64,000 nt of DNA from positions 59,129 through 123,128 of the forward strand of contig PDIP01000038.1 in NCBI GenBank assembly GCA_002811645.1, written 5' to 3'. This document shows positions 41,515 to 53,500 of the stretch, piece after piece. This DNA is from Corallochytrium limacisporum. Taxonomy: Eukaryota > Opisthokonta. The translations under genes were made by a program, and so were the position numbers. Within the stretch, counting starts at the first letter, position 1, and each line of letters opens with the position of its first letter. Below the pieces are notes generated by a model, which was not told the DNA's origin, did not search any database, and saw only the letters and a list, made by a program, of their open reading frames with translations.

Positions 41515-44500
41515 TCACACGTGATCCCGAGACGCAATTATTGCAACACCACGACTTCTCACCTTAGCCAACGGTAGGTGCTGCGTATCAAGCATGAGCG
41601 GCAGAGTGCAAATCAAATGCTTGCGATGACTGTCTAAGTACATTGGGAAGGACACTCGCTTCGTGTGACTCTCGCCAACGGCTCCAACGGTCCAATGCAG
41701 CGTCACTGGTGGCAGTTCATTCTGCAGTGAAACACTGTCCGCCACGCCGCCGCGTGCATTGTCCCAAGTCGCACCCTCAAGCGTCAGACCATTGACAATA
41801 AATGCAAAGTTGCAATTCACCGCCTGGCAAGCATCTAGTTCGGCGCCGTCGACTGCCTCCGAGACCAGGCCGCTGACAGCGACGTCCTCTAGACTCCAAC
41901 CATTCGCCCGTGTCGCGTGTTGTTGCATGGCCGAGACATAGCCCTCAGGCACAAAGAGCAGGCCTAGATCAAGTGGCAGATTCTGCGCAAAGTGCGTGCC
42001 AATAGCACCGATTCGGCCACCTTCGGGTAGCACGGTCGCAGTATCAGCAATCGCCCGGTGCTGTTGCAGACGAGCAGCGAGGTTCTGGGCCCAAGCACGC
42101 GGGCTCAGATCTGCGGGGATGCGGTACGGGGCGGTCCAGGCCGCGGGTACGCGACCAGCAGACAAGAGAACGCAGTACTCGCGAAGGCGATTGTCGAGTT
42201 TTGCGCGTGCGTTTAGGGCCCGATCAAGGACCTCCAGGTCGTTAAGGACAGTTGACTGCAGCGCCACGGCTTGACTGACCTCACGGTCGAGTGATCGGAA
42301 TATTGGGTCAGCGATGCGAGCCGGGCTGCGGGACAGGGGCTCCGTTGGGCCCTGGGCCTCAGTAATGACTGCACGCCAGATCTGCACATCACCGCGGAGG
42401 ATGCGGAAACGGGCTGGCACGTAAAAGCGCTCCTGTTTGGCATGTGCTGCGTCCAGATGGTAAGCCTCGGCGTCGGCGTCGTCCGCGCCATCCGCTGCTG
42501 CTGTAACAGCGATCTCTTCCTCGTCCTCGTCGCCGAATGGAGCTGTCTCGTCATCTGCTAACGAGGTTAGGAACTGTACTTTGCGCAAAATAGCACCGCC
42601 GTCCTCAATGCGCAAGCGCGTCTCCGCGTGCGCGGGTAGACCGAGCCACGCAGGGGAATTGCGCGATGGTAGTCCACGGGCCCAGGCTAGAAATTCAGCG
42701 TGAGTCTTGCCTTCCGGTGTGGTCAGGTCGCGACCCTCCGGCCCACCGGAAGCCAGGACAAAGTCTAGACGATAACAACCGGGATGGAAAAGGTCTTCGA
42801 GCAGGCCATTGAGTACCTGCTGGTCAAATTCATTGTCTAGGCGCCCACCATATACGCTCTCCCGCAACAGGGCGCGCAGGGCCTGCCAAGGGATACGGTC
42901 TGGGCTCAAGTTTGTTCCAGCGCCACCAGTGGTCAGGGACAGCCATTCATCGACCGTCTTCAGAGCCATGGCCAGGTCTGCATCGCCAAATTCGTACATT
43001 TGACTCCAGCCCAGAGGCGCGTAGCGTAGGCGCTCGAGCACATTAACGTGCAGCCAGCACACCATGAAATAAAGGCGCGCTCTCTCGCGAGGATTAGCAT
43101 CCATTGCCGACGCGTCCACAGTCGCAAGACAATGCAGAAGCTGGCTTCTAAGCCCCGGGGGTGCCTCGAAGGTAAATAGTCGGCTCTGTCGAAGGAGCTT
43201 CGGTGGCAACTTCGGAGAAATCTCGGCTGTAAGAATCACACGGAAGCCATCCTTAGCCTGGATAGTTTGCAGGCGCTTGGCATACGACTGTAGCCACTGA
43301 GGCGCGAGGTGGACATTTCTCAAGAGGACCCAATGGCCACTACGAGCGGCCTGGGCGATGGCCTGGTCAGCCGCAGTGGTAGCCTCACTGCTTCCCAACG
43401 CAATACTCAGGCACTTTTTCCCTAGCTTAGCGGCAGCGTCAATCAATTTGTTCGACGCATCGTAGCCGGGGGCGCAGGCCAGAACCACGGGGCTTACGGT
43501 GCCAGAACGGAGGTCGGCAAGGTCCGGTTCGGAGTCAAGCATCTCCGTCGTACCCGAACCAAGCACAGTGTCAATAAAGCGCTGAGTGGCGGTCAGGAAG
43601 CGGTCTGGCCGCACACTCTGCACGACAACCAGTCCAAAGAGCTGCTGTGTGTGCGCATGCAGCTCATCCCTCAGGCCTGTCAAATCACCGGCGCTGAGGT
43701 TGGCAGTGATGGCTGGCGGTGCTGGCTCTCTCCAGCAGCGAGGTACCTCATCTTCGGCTACAAATGTGGCGTAGAATGAGCGCCAGGAAACAGCGTTGGC
43801 CTGAACATGCTCTATGGTCTCCGATGTGAACACAGACGCGAGTCCCTGAGTTTGGGCTGTTTGTACCATTTCCTCGAGTACTCGAGTTATTGTGCCGATG
43901 GTTTCGGAGACGTCATCTATAGCATCACGCTGCCCACGCAGGAGGGCGGTGGCGCCTCCGTGGTTCACGCAACGCATCAATGTGTCCAAACCAGCTTGAA
44001 CGAGGGCCATGTAGTCCTCTTGTTCGTCCTCGGAGTCTCTTTCGCGACCGGAATAGGCCGTCAGCTTACGGTTCATGTTCTCCAAGACCAATCCACACAG
44101 TTGCAAAGCAAACGCAGTGCGGTCATGCTGCTTCATTGCAGGCGTAAAATTCTTGACAACTGCTTGCGGGAGAGTCTTTTCCATAATACGTAGACGCTGA
44201 TCGTGCCCCTTAACTCCGTCCAGCGCAGAGTTGGCCACCACAACATTGTCGTATACCTCGAGGAAGGCGTCTAGGCTGAAATGATACAGGTAGTGTACCT
44301 GTGCCATGCGGTCCAAGGCGAAGTAGAGGTTGGCAGCCACGGACGCTAGTGGAGTATAGCCGTTACTGACGCGATCAATCTCCCTCATGGTCACACTGGA
44401 CTCTGTCATGCGGTGGCCCACCTCTTGGGCCTCCGACTTTAGCGTCTCCAGATGGGACAGCACTGCATCATCGTCCAAAATACTGGATGCGGTATCTGAC

Positions 44501-47500
44501 TCGCTCAACGCATCCAACAGTTGCTTTTCCAGTCTGCGCAGGCGCACCTGGAACTCGCCCTGCAAACGCATCTGATCACGGCGCTTTTGTTCGAGGTCAG
44601 GGCGCTCTGCTTGGAGCACACGGTCAAGGCACTGATTCTGTAGTGAGGACGGCGTCACGGTGAAGTTCACGAACGTCACGCGGGAGCACAGATCCGGTCC
44701 AAACTTGGCCGTGGGGTCACGCGTGCTGAGGTACAACTGGAACGACGGGCTGAAGTCAACCTCTCCATCGGCCACGGGCATGAAAACGCGACCAAGGGCG
44801 CGTCGTACCTCACGGTTGAGCACTGGATTGAGGATGGGATCATAGTACTCGGCATCCTGTACGAGTAACGCGTTGCCGAAACGTAGCGCAGACTCGAGAT
44901 TCTTGCGGAACGATGCGTCGAGGAAAGATGTTTTGATGAGACGCTGCTGTGGCTGTCCACTTGCGACACCACCACGGGACGGCGAGGCACTACCAGACTG
45001 GTTGTAGTAGTTTTCCAAAAAGCGCAGCGCCTGGTCGCTGGGGTCAATAATGAGCGGGTACCGCGCTGTGGCACTGTGACCACCAGACGAGGTGTTGCCG
45101 GCGACGGTGTATCCAAGGCCTCCCGCGCGCTGCTGCAACAGGAGCACAGCGTTCTCGCGACAGAGTGCATCGTTCGGCAATCCGCACTCCTGATGCCAGT
45201 ACAGCTGCTGGTCCGCTGTACTTAGCATGCCGGCAAAACTAAAGGTGTCCGACATCGGGATTCCTGCGTTGAGGAAATGTAGGCGCCACATTTGCACAAT
45301 ACCTTCGCGGTAATGTTGGTCAAGGTAGCCTCCGTACGTTGCAAATCCAGCGGCTAGCAATGCATCTCCCGCAATGGTGCTCATGGCCGCATCAAAGGAG
45401 CTTGACTCTGTGGTCCAGCGCTCCTGTTCGCTCTGGAGGGACTCCAAAATCTGCAGAGAGCGCTGGACCTTGGTCTCGACTGTGTTCAGCTCCTGCTTAA
45501 GACTTTCGGCCTGACTGATGAGAACCGCGTACTCTTCTTTATAGGCGGCAATTGAAGTCTCCAGTTCTTCCAATTTAGCCTGCAACGCCTTCAGCTTCTC
45601 ATCCGACTCGGCAACTTCCTCGTCTGCTGCCTTTAGTTCCTTGCGTAAAGGTCCAACCTTGAGCAGCATTTCAGAGTACTCAACCTGTGCAATTACCCAT
45701 TTGGCCAGAGGACCGCAGGCACGGCTGGCCTTATTGATTTTCTCGTAGCTATAGTCCGGATTGTCTAAGAACTCCTTCATCATTTGTTTGCGCAGATCCT
45801 CCGTCACACGATCTGTGTCGAAGTTAAGAATAGAACTGGTGAAGTTCTCCCTCGCAATTGCACTGCGGATGCTCTTCCAGTCCTTCTGCTTTTCACCCAG
45901 CAGAGTTACCACAGACTCCAAGGCCAGTTTGACCATAGGCGGAGGGTTGGTAAGCGCTCGAATTTCATTCAGTTGGGTCTTCTTGATACCCTGCACTGCC
46001 TCCTTTGCGTCCTGTACGGCAGGTTCAACACCTGCTAACTCTTCCGTGACCTGCGCTCGGCGCTCATTGGCAATGCGACTCTTCTCCTCGACAATGGCGG
46101 AAACACGTACGGCCTCGTCACGCTGCCTTTCGGCCGCCTGCTGGTCCCCAAGCATTTGCTGAAGTTTCTCATTGGCCTCGTGCTGCTTCTGTTGCAGCTC
46201 ATGGCGTTTCACGGCCAGAGACTCCTGCATTACAGTAACCTGCTCCAAGGTCTGCTGCAGCTTGCGGAGACCCGTGTTCAAATGACGCTGTTGATCTTCC
46301 AGGTCAGAACGCTTCATCTGGAAGAGGTGGTTGAAATGATTCACCATATCCAGGTAGTGCCTGGGTGTGATGACGGTTGAAGTGCCACGCTGGCGCTGAA
46401 GACGGCGCATGATGCCCACCATGCTATGGTGCATGTATACAAGGGTATTTACAACCACTGTGCGGAAATCAAAGCCATTCGATGCATCTTCGTCACCGGA
46501 GGGTCGCTTCCAGGTGCTGTCGTGCACGTGGAAGTTGAAAGACGTTGGAGGACTGTAGTCCCTGCGGTCCAGGTCCAATTTCATCGTGAATTCATAAGCA
46601 ACCTGGTTCAGAGCCTGCTGAGACCAATCACCGAACCAGTCGACGACACAGCGATTAAACAGAGCAGGAGATGCACTGGCACGGTCACGCAGACCACCTT
46701 CTCCAGTGGGAGGATTCATTGTGAAGACCACATGCAGGTTTGTCATGATTCGATCCATGAAGAATGCATAACATTCCTCTTCGGTATCTGCACTCATGTC
46801 CTGTCGACGAGCCGCATCGCGCATCTGGCTGATCAGCTGCTGGTACTCATCCCCGTCGAACAGACCAGGAATCTCACCGTTGGCCAGCAGAGTATTGATG
46901 CGTTCCAGGAAACTGGAGTCCAGGATATTGCCTTCATCGATTATGAGACAGATTCGCTCGCCCTGTACAGCACAGCGGCGCAGTACGTTCCGCAGGTCAT
47001 CGTCAAAGTCCTGGGCCCGATAGCGACCATGAACCTTAAGGCTCACGGTGTTCAAACCGTCCAACCACGCAGTAAAGCGAGTCAATGTGGTCTTGCCCGA
47101 ACCACTGAGACCGATCAATAAAGCATGACCCTGTTTCTGTTTCAACACCCGATCGATACGCAAGACTTGGTCAAAGACGTCATCGAACAAAACAAGGGGT
47201 ACATCAAGCTCTTCTTCGTAGAACGTGCGGAGACGGGCCTTCACATAGTCTCGCAGTTCTTCACGATCCACGGAACTGTATTGGCGGCTGAGCCAGTCCG
47301 AATACAAAATCGGAGGTTTCAGAGCTTGCTCCCCATCTACGTTAGGGAAGTGATGCAACACAATTCCCTGGATCATTTCACTGAGGGCCAGACGTTCTTT
47401 TTCATCGACAAGGCGATCCTGGAAGAGGCGAAGAGCTTCATGGGCCCAAATGCGCACAAGATCCTCCAAAGTCAAGTATTCTGTATCCTTCAGAGTCATA

Positions 47501-50500
47501 TAGATGCCTTTGCACCAACGGGTCATCTCACGTGGACTGTAGACATAGTGAGCTTGCATGTCCTGTGTGTACTTCCGCTGGCACCGTGTGTACAGATCAA
47601 TTTGAGCATCTGTTAGTGGCATAGCGTATCCACGCAGGGACGGCTGCAGGCGCATAATTGCCCGGTTGAATGTACCATAGATTTGCTGCAGGGAAGTCTT
47701 CTGTGGATAGTCAACAAAGATAACCGGCACGTGACGCAAGAAGCGCTCAGGTAGAGGCTTGCGGCCAGGATCCGTGGGTGGGTTACAGGCACCGATGAAT
47801 TGAACTCGGTCTAGTTTGATGAACTGTGGTCCGGAGCCAGAGCCCCCAACATCTTTCTGGATATCACCATCTCCTGAGCCACCTGCTTTTCCTACTCCGC
47901 GAAGACCGCCGGTCGGCAACCAGAAGCCGCCTAGCTCAATCATTTGACGCAGGAAGGTTAGTGCACGCTGAGTGCCATATTCATCCGTGGCGGGTAGGTT
48001 TATCTCGTCACAGAAAAGAACTAACCAACGACCTGGGTTGCGAGGGCTCATCACCGTACCAGACGGAGTGCGAGTTGTTCGGCAGTGTTGAACAAGATTC
48101 TTGAGGATGAGCTCAGGAGACGTGGACGAAGAGAAGTTCAAGGTTGTGACATCAACGTTTGGAATGCAACGCAAACTGTTGAGAAGCGACATGGTCTTTC
48201 CACTTCCTGGGGGACCACATAGAACCATAGGATGTCGCTCCTCGAGCCACGTCATCAACAAAGCTTCATGGCGCACGGTGTCCACAGTAGGTACTACGAC
48301 ATCCGGTGCACCAACGCGGTGCGTCTCAATCTCAATCTGCGCAATGCTAGCGCGCCAAGGTACCCATTCACCTGTGACAGCGACATCGTAGTCGATCAAC
48401 ATCGTTGCCTCGGTTCCATCTGAATCCTCACTACCCGACATCATGGGAGGTAACTCGGCAGTGGTGGATTTGGCGAGAGCATCACTGAGCACCTGACGAT
48501 CCTTGAAGGGGCAGTCGCCAGCGAATGCCCACACCAAAGAGTGCAGGAGCCACTTGTTTAGGAAGTCTTCTGTCTGGTTCTCTTCTAGTGGGAAATCAGG
48601 GTGACTCACATTATATGCGTGAATCTTGTGGATGCCACGACTCAACAGGGCACACAGGGAGTTAATGGCTCGCTGTGGAGTGTAGCTCATGATGTGATTG
48701 AGGCACTCTGCGGTGTCGAGCACAATCTGCAGGAGACCAGTCTCCTCCGGCACCGGTGTGTCACATTCCAGAGCATGTATTTCGGTGGCCTCCAGTGAGT
48801 CATGGTCCTCATGGGCGCTCCGCTCAATCAGCTTCTCGACCTTCGAGGCTGACAAACCCAGACGAGGACCCAGGAAGCGGGCTGCTGTCTCCTGAACATT
48901 GCGGAGAACCGCCGTAGACAGTGTGCCATCGCTGTCCAGAAAGTCCACCGACAGCACAGAGGATAGGTACCGCTGGAAGAGCATAGAAAGAGAGACAACG
49001 TCTTCGCTGAACCAGATCATACCACATCGACTGACTGTGGCAAGTGTAGCATATTTGAGATCCTGCGTCTCAAAAATGATTCGTACATTGGGAGGGATGC
49101 CGATGCGCTCACCATTCGGTAAAGTCAGCAGCTTGTTGTCGTCTAACACGGAGTTCAGATTCTCTACCCACTCTGGGTCGACATCACCGTCAAAGATGAT
49201 CCACTGCCGTTTGTTAAGCTCACCTCGAACGTTATCCAGAATTCGACGAAGAATAGATGTAAAGATACCATCTGTCCATTCCCTCGTTGTGTTGTCCATA
49301 AAACCGTACAAGTCGGCCTTAGTGATGGCCTTGGGGTCGATAGTATGAAGCACCGTGTCAACCCCGTCAATATCAAACATGGTCTTTGCGAGACCGCGCA
49401 AGGCTGTGCTCTTGCCACTGCCACTTGGACCGACCAACATGATGCCGTGACTAATGGACTGAATACGGTAAACCTGCAGAACCTTGTCCCGCCAATTGTT
49501 GGTGTACTGGAGTCCATGCTCGCTGCAGTACGTTGCCAGCGCCTTGTCAAGATCTTCTGCTTCCTGTGACATCAACTCTACATCAGGGAAGACATCTTCT
49601 ACGAGAGACTCTAGAAGTGGGCGATCTTGTGGTACGGCCTTCGGCATCACTGTCTCCACCACACTCTGCATGAGAATTTTACGCTCATAAAGTGCTGGTT
49701 CTTTGTCCTGGTGCTGTCCGCTGTCTACCACTTGGCGCTTCAGTGCGCCAGCTGTACCCAGTACTGACTTCAGCGCACGCAAACCAAAGTCATAGTGTGG
49801 TTGTGCGCTAAGCTGTTCCTTGCACATTTGGAAGAATGGCACCACCTTACGCGCCAATGCTTCGGCGCTTTGAAATCCCAAACTAAAGAGCATGACCTCT
49901 GAAATGAGCCGCACATCGGGTACGGTCATGGCTATACTTCGGAACAGCTTCTTCAAATTGTCGGGCAAGTGTGAGCGACCGGCATAGCCTGGGTTCATAG
50001 TCACAAAGATGGCCACTTGTTCATTCAGAGCTAGATCCTTACCCATAAGGTCAGCCTTCAGAGAACCGCTCTGCAGTCCCAACTGAATGTTCTGGATCTG
50101 CTGGCTGACTGCACTGAGGATACGCTCCTCGAGACGATTGAATTCGTCGAAGCAGCCCCAGGCACCGACACGGCATAGACCTGTGAGAATACGGCCCATG
50201 GAACCAAAGTCAAAGGTTTCGTCACAGTTGAACACAACAACGAACTTTCCAAACTGAGCACCCAATGCCTTCACAGATTCTGTTTTACCTGTGCCGGCTG
50301 GGCCGAACGGAGAACCCCCCAGCTTGGCATGCAAGGCTTGGGTGAGAGTGAGGTAACAACGATCTGTGAGAGGCGTCTGCACAAGCTTCTCGGCAACACC
50401 CAGGTACTCAAATCCGTATTTGAAACTAGCATCAGCAATGCGGATAATCAGGCTTTCAGTAACTCCTGATGCAGATGGATCCCAGTAGAACCGCATCTGG

Positions 50501-53500
50501 CATAGCCATTCAAAGTCTTGGGCATCGGTTACCTGGCAGTTGATAAGGTGACGAATGACCTGGCGTTCATGGACTAGCTCAGTGATGATTTGTTCCATCT
50601 TCTTTCGCAGAATGGTTGCCTGATCGCTCAGGACAGCTTTTGCAAACCAGTCCAGCATGTCGTCAATATCAGCTAGGGTCTGCTCAAGCCTCGCCCCGCC
50701 ACCAGCTTCGAGAGCCGCTTCAACTAGGTCAGTCCACCGAACTTGGAAGGCAATATTTATGACTTGGGCAGGGTAAGACTCCAACCATTGCTCCAGCTCT
50801 TCGTTTGCATTACTAACCACGTCATTCAGGGTCGTCACAGCCTTCCCGAGCAGTGAGGCCAGGGTTTGGCACATCTGTTCCTCTACTTTGCCCAACCACT
50901 GGTGGATGGCGGGATGGCGATCAAGTGCGATGGGATCCGAAAAGGCCACCTTCTCACCCTCACGGCTTTCCATGCCCAGTATGGCACGAGCATTTGCATC
51001 GTACGTTAGGGAATGAATGCCTGCATACATTTTGCGGAAATGTCGCTGTATCTTTGTGATGTCGCTGCTGCCATTGCCTACGATCTCGAGCAAATCTTCA
51101 TCGCCAACAAAGTAGAAACGGCTGCAACGGGAACGCTCTCGCTCGAGATAGTTGCCTAATGCCTTCTGGATTTTGTGAATCAAATCCAGGAGACGAGTTA
51201 GAGTCGCATGCAAGTTGTCAATAGCCACAATATCCAGTACGCGTGCCTTTCTTGTGACTTGCTTCATGAGTTGCAAGTATTCACTGGATATGTTCGAGAA
51301 CTTGTTGCTCTCTGACGGAAGCAGACTGCGGATTTCAGAGGAGACAGCTCCGAATATGCCATCTAGGTAAACCCACATGCGCTGCACATCAATCCATGAG
51401 TCGAAAACAACGACCACTTTTTCTAGCTTGTCGATCCATGTCTTAGCTTCTTCCTCAAATATCTTGAAGTACGGACTGTGTTTCATGCTCTGTAGAGCGC
51501 TGATATGCTCGTTAGCCTTTTCGAATAGTTCGTCCCAACCACTGATCAATTTTGTGCGCTGTTTATATCCCACAAGTGTCAGCTCATAGTTGAACCAGAA
51601 CTCTCGGACGTCGATCAAGTACTGCTCAAGGGCCATCTCGCCCTGTGCCGTACTGATCAAATTCTTGACCAATTCCTCATGCTGAGCATTGGCCACAATA
51701 TCAAGAACTCCGGCCATAGTCAATTCAGAAATACTCGCTTTGGAGTTTATGGACCGCAACAGTTGGCGCCAATGCCGCTCTTTAAAGGCATCCGACTTCA
51801 AACTGAACAATGTAGGGCACATTTTAAGACGGTCATTGTACTGTTGCAGACGATGTTCCCATGCTGCATATTGCAAAACTTCCGGAGGCATTCCGCGAAG
51901 CTTCTCAATCAACCTATCAAGGATCTCCTTTGTCTTTCGAGGAATGACGGCTGACCACTGCTGCTCGCCGTAGTCATCATATTCTGCGTCTACAACGTTC
52001 AGATGTTCCCAAACATTTTGTAGATTGCGTAATTCGTCCATGGCAGCATCAATGACTGTGGTCTTCGATTCTGCGGAGAATGTTGCTAGATCCAGACTCT
52101 CCTTTGCCTGAAGGAGATGCTGTTCCTCTTTGTGGACCTTAGCAAGCTTGCTTTCGAATACAAGAATTGCACTGAGAGCCTGGTCAGACTTGAATTGAAA
52201 CCCACTGAGAGGACGTCCAGCAGCCCATTCCCTTACAATTATAGTCGATGACTCACTGAGCCGCTTGTCCTCTTCCAAAATGCGCTCCTTCAGCTCAGCC
52301 ATTCCATCTTGAATAGCATTCTCCCGTCTCTGCAAAATCGACTGGTAAGTTTGCCACTCACTCAGCAGATTGTCAGCGTACAACCAGTTGGACGCCAAAG
52401 TGAACTTTGTCTCTGATTGCAGTGCGCGTGACATCAAAAACTTTTCACCCTTCCCAAACACTTCGATGAGGTCCATGTTACGAGTCTGATTATGGCGACA
52501 TTGACGTACAAGATTTACCATTTCAATCGCACTCGCAGTGTCCCCTGTCTGACCCAGGAACTTGAGGCGTTCAAGCTGAGTGCGCGTTCCGTTGATGTCT
52601 TCTCGTAATGATGCCATTGCTTCCTGCAAGCGGTCGGCAAAACGGTGAACCAGGTCAGTCTGCCAGTGAGCATATTGTTCAGTCATCTTAGACAGAAGTG
52701 CCCCGTAGTCGACGACGCTTAGAGGACCAAATGATTGTAAGGTCTGCGAGCTCCCCATTGATTGTTTGACTGATACCATGTCCTTAACCAGTCGATACCA
52801 CTTACGGATATCTCCCAGGACATGTGATTCAACAGCGTCCATGTCCACAATCCACAAACTTTGGTAGTTGAACCACTGCTTGATGTATGCCTCCACCTTC
52901 TGACTCTGACGCTCGATAATACTTACACACAGGGCCATGGCTTTCTTAACCGACCTTGGCTTTTGTATCTCCGGCTCAATTTCATCATTTGGCGTTTGTG
53001 GCGTCTGCGGAAGCGCATCCAGGGATAGATCGCTTTCTAGAAGACTCACATAGTCTGTGCTCTTCACATTCATGTCCTGCCCAAATCGAGCATCGCGATA
53101 CGTCAACCTCGGAAGAGAAACTATGCTAGTGACCGCATCATTAAGCAACTCATAACCATGGGACCGAACTTGACCAGCAGGTGGTTCACACGAAATTTGG
53201 TTGCCCTTGATGCGCAAACTCACACGAAGTGGATCCAAGAATTGCTCACCACCAGTGATCTTTACTTCACCTGAATCGCCCTCTTGAGAAGTCTGCTCCT
53301 CCCGAATAGCAGCACCCCACCAGTTCAACAGGGACACTACATGGTGGGCAAGGATTTTCTCAATCGCCATGTCCAATCTGTGTGTCCAGACCTTCATATT
53401 TTGGGATCCATGACCTGTGATGCGCAGTGCCAGAAAGTTGACTACGTCTTCTTGAAGCACCCGTAAACAGTCTTTCATCACGGTCGGTCCTTCAGTGAAA

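Noticed and set aside
46426-47121. 231-codon + strand frame inside dynein
   Set aside because: Antisense shadow of the dynein stalk and AAA4 coding sequence; no independent motif.
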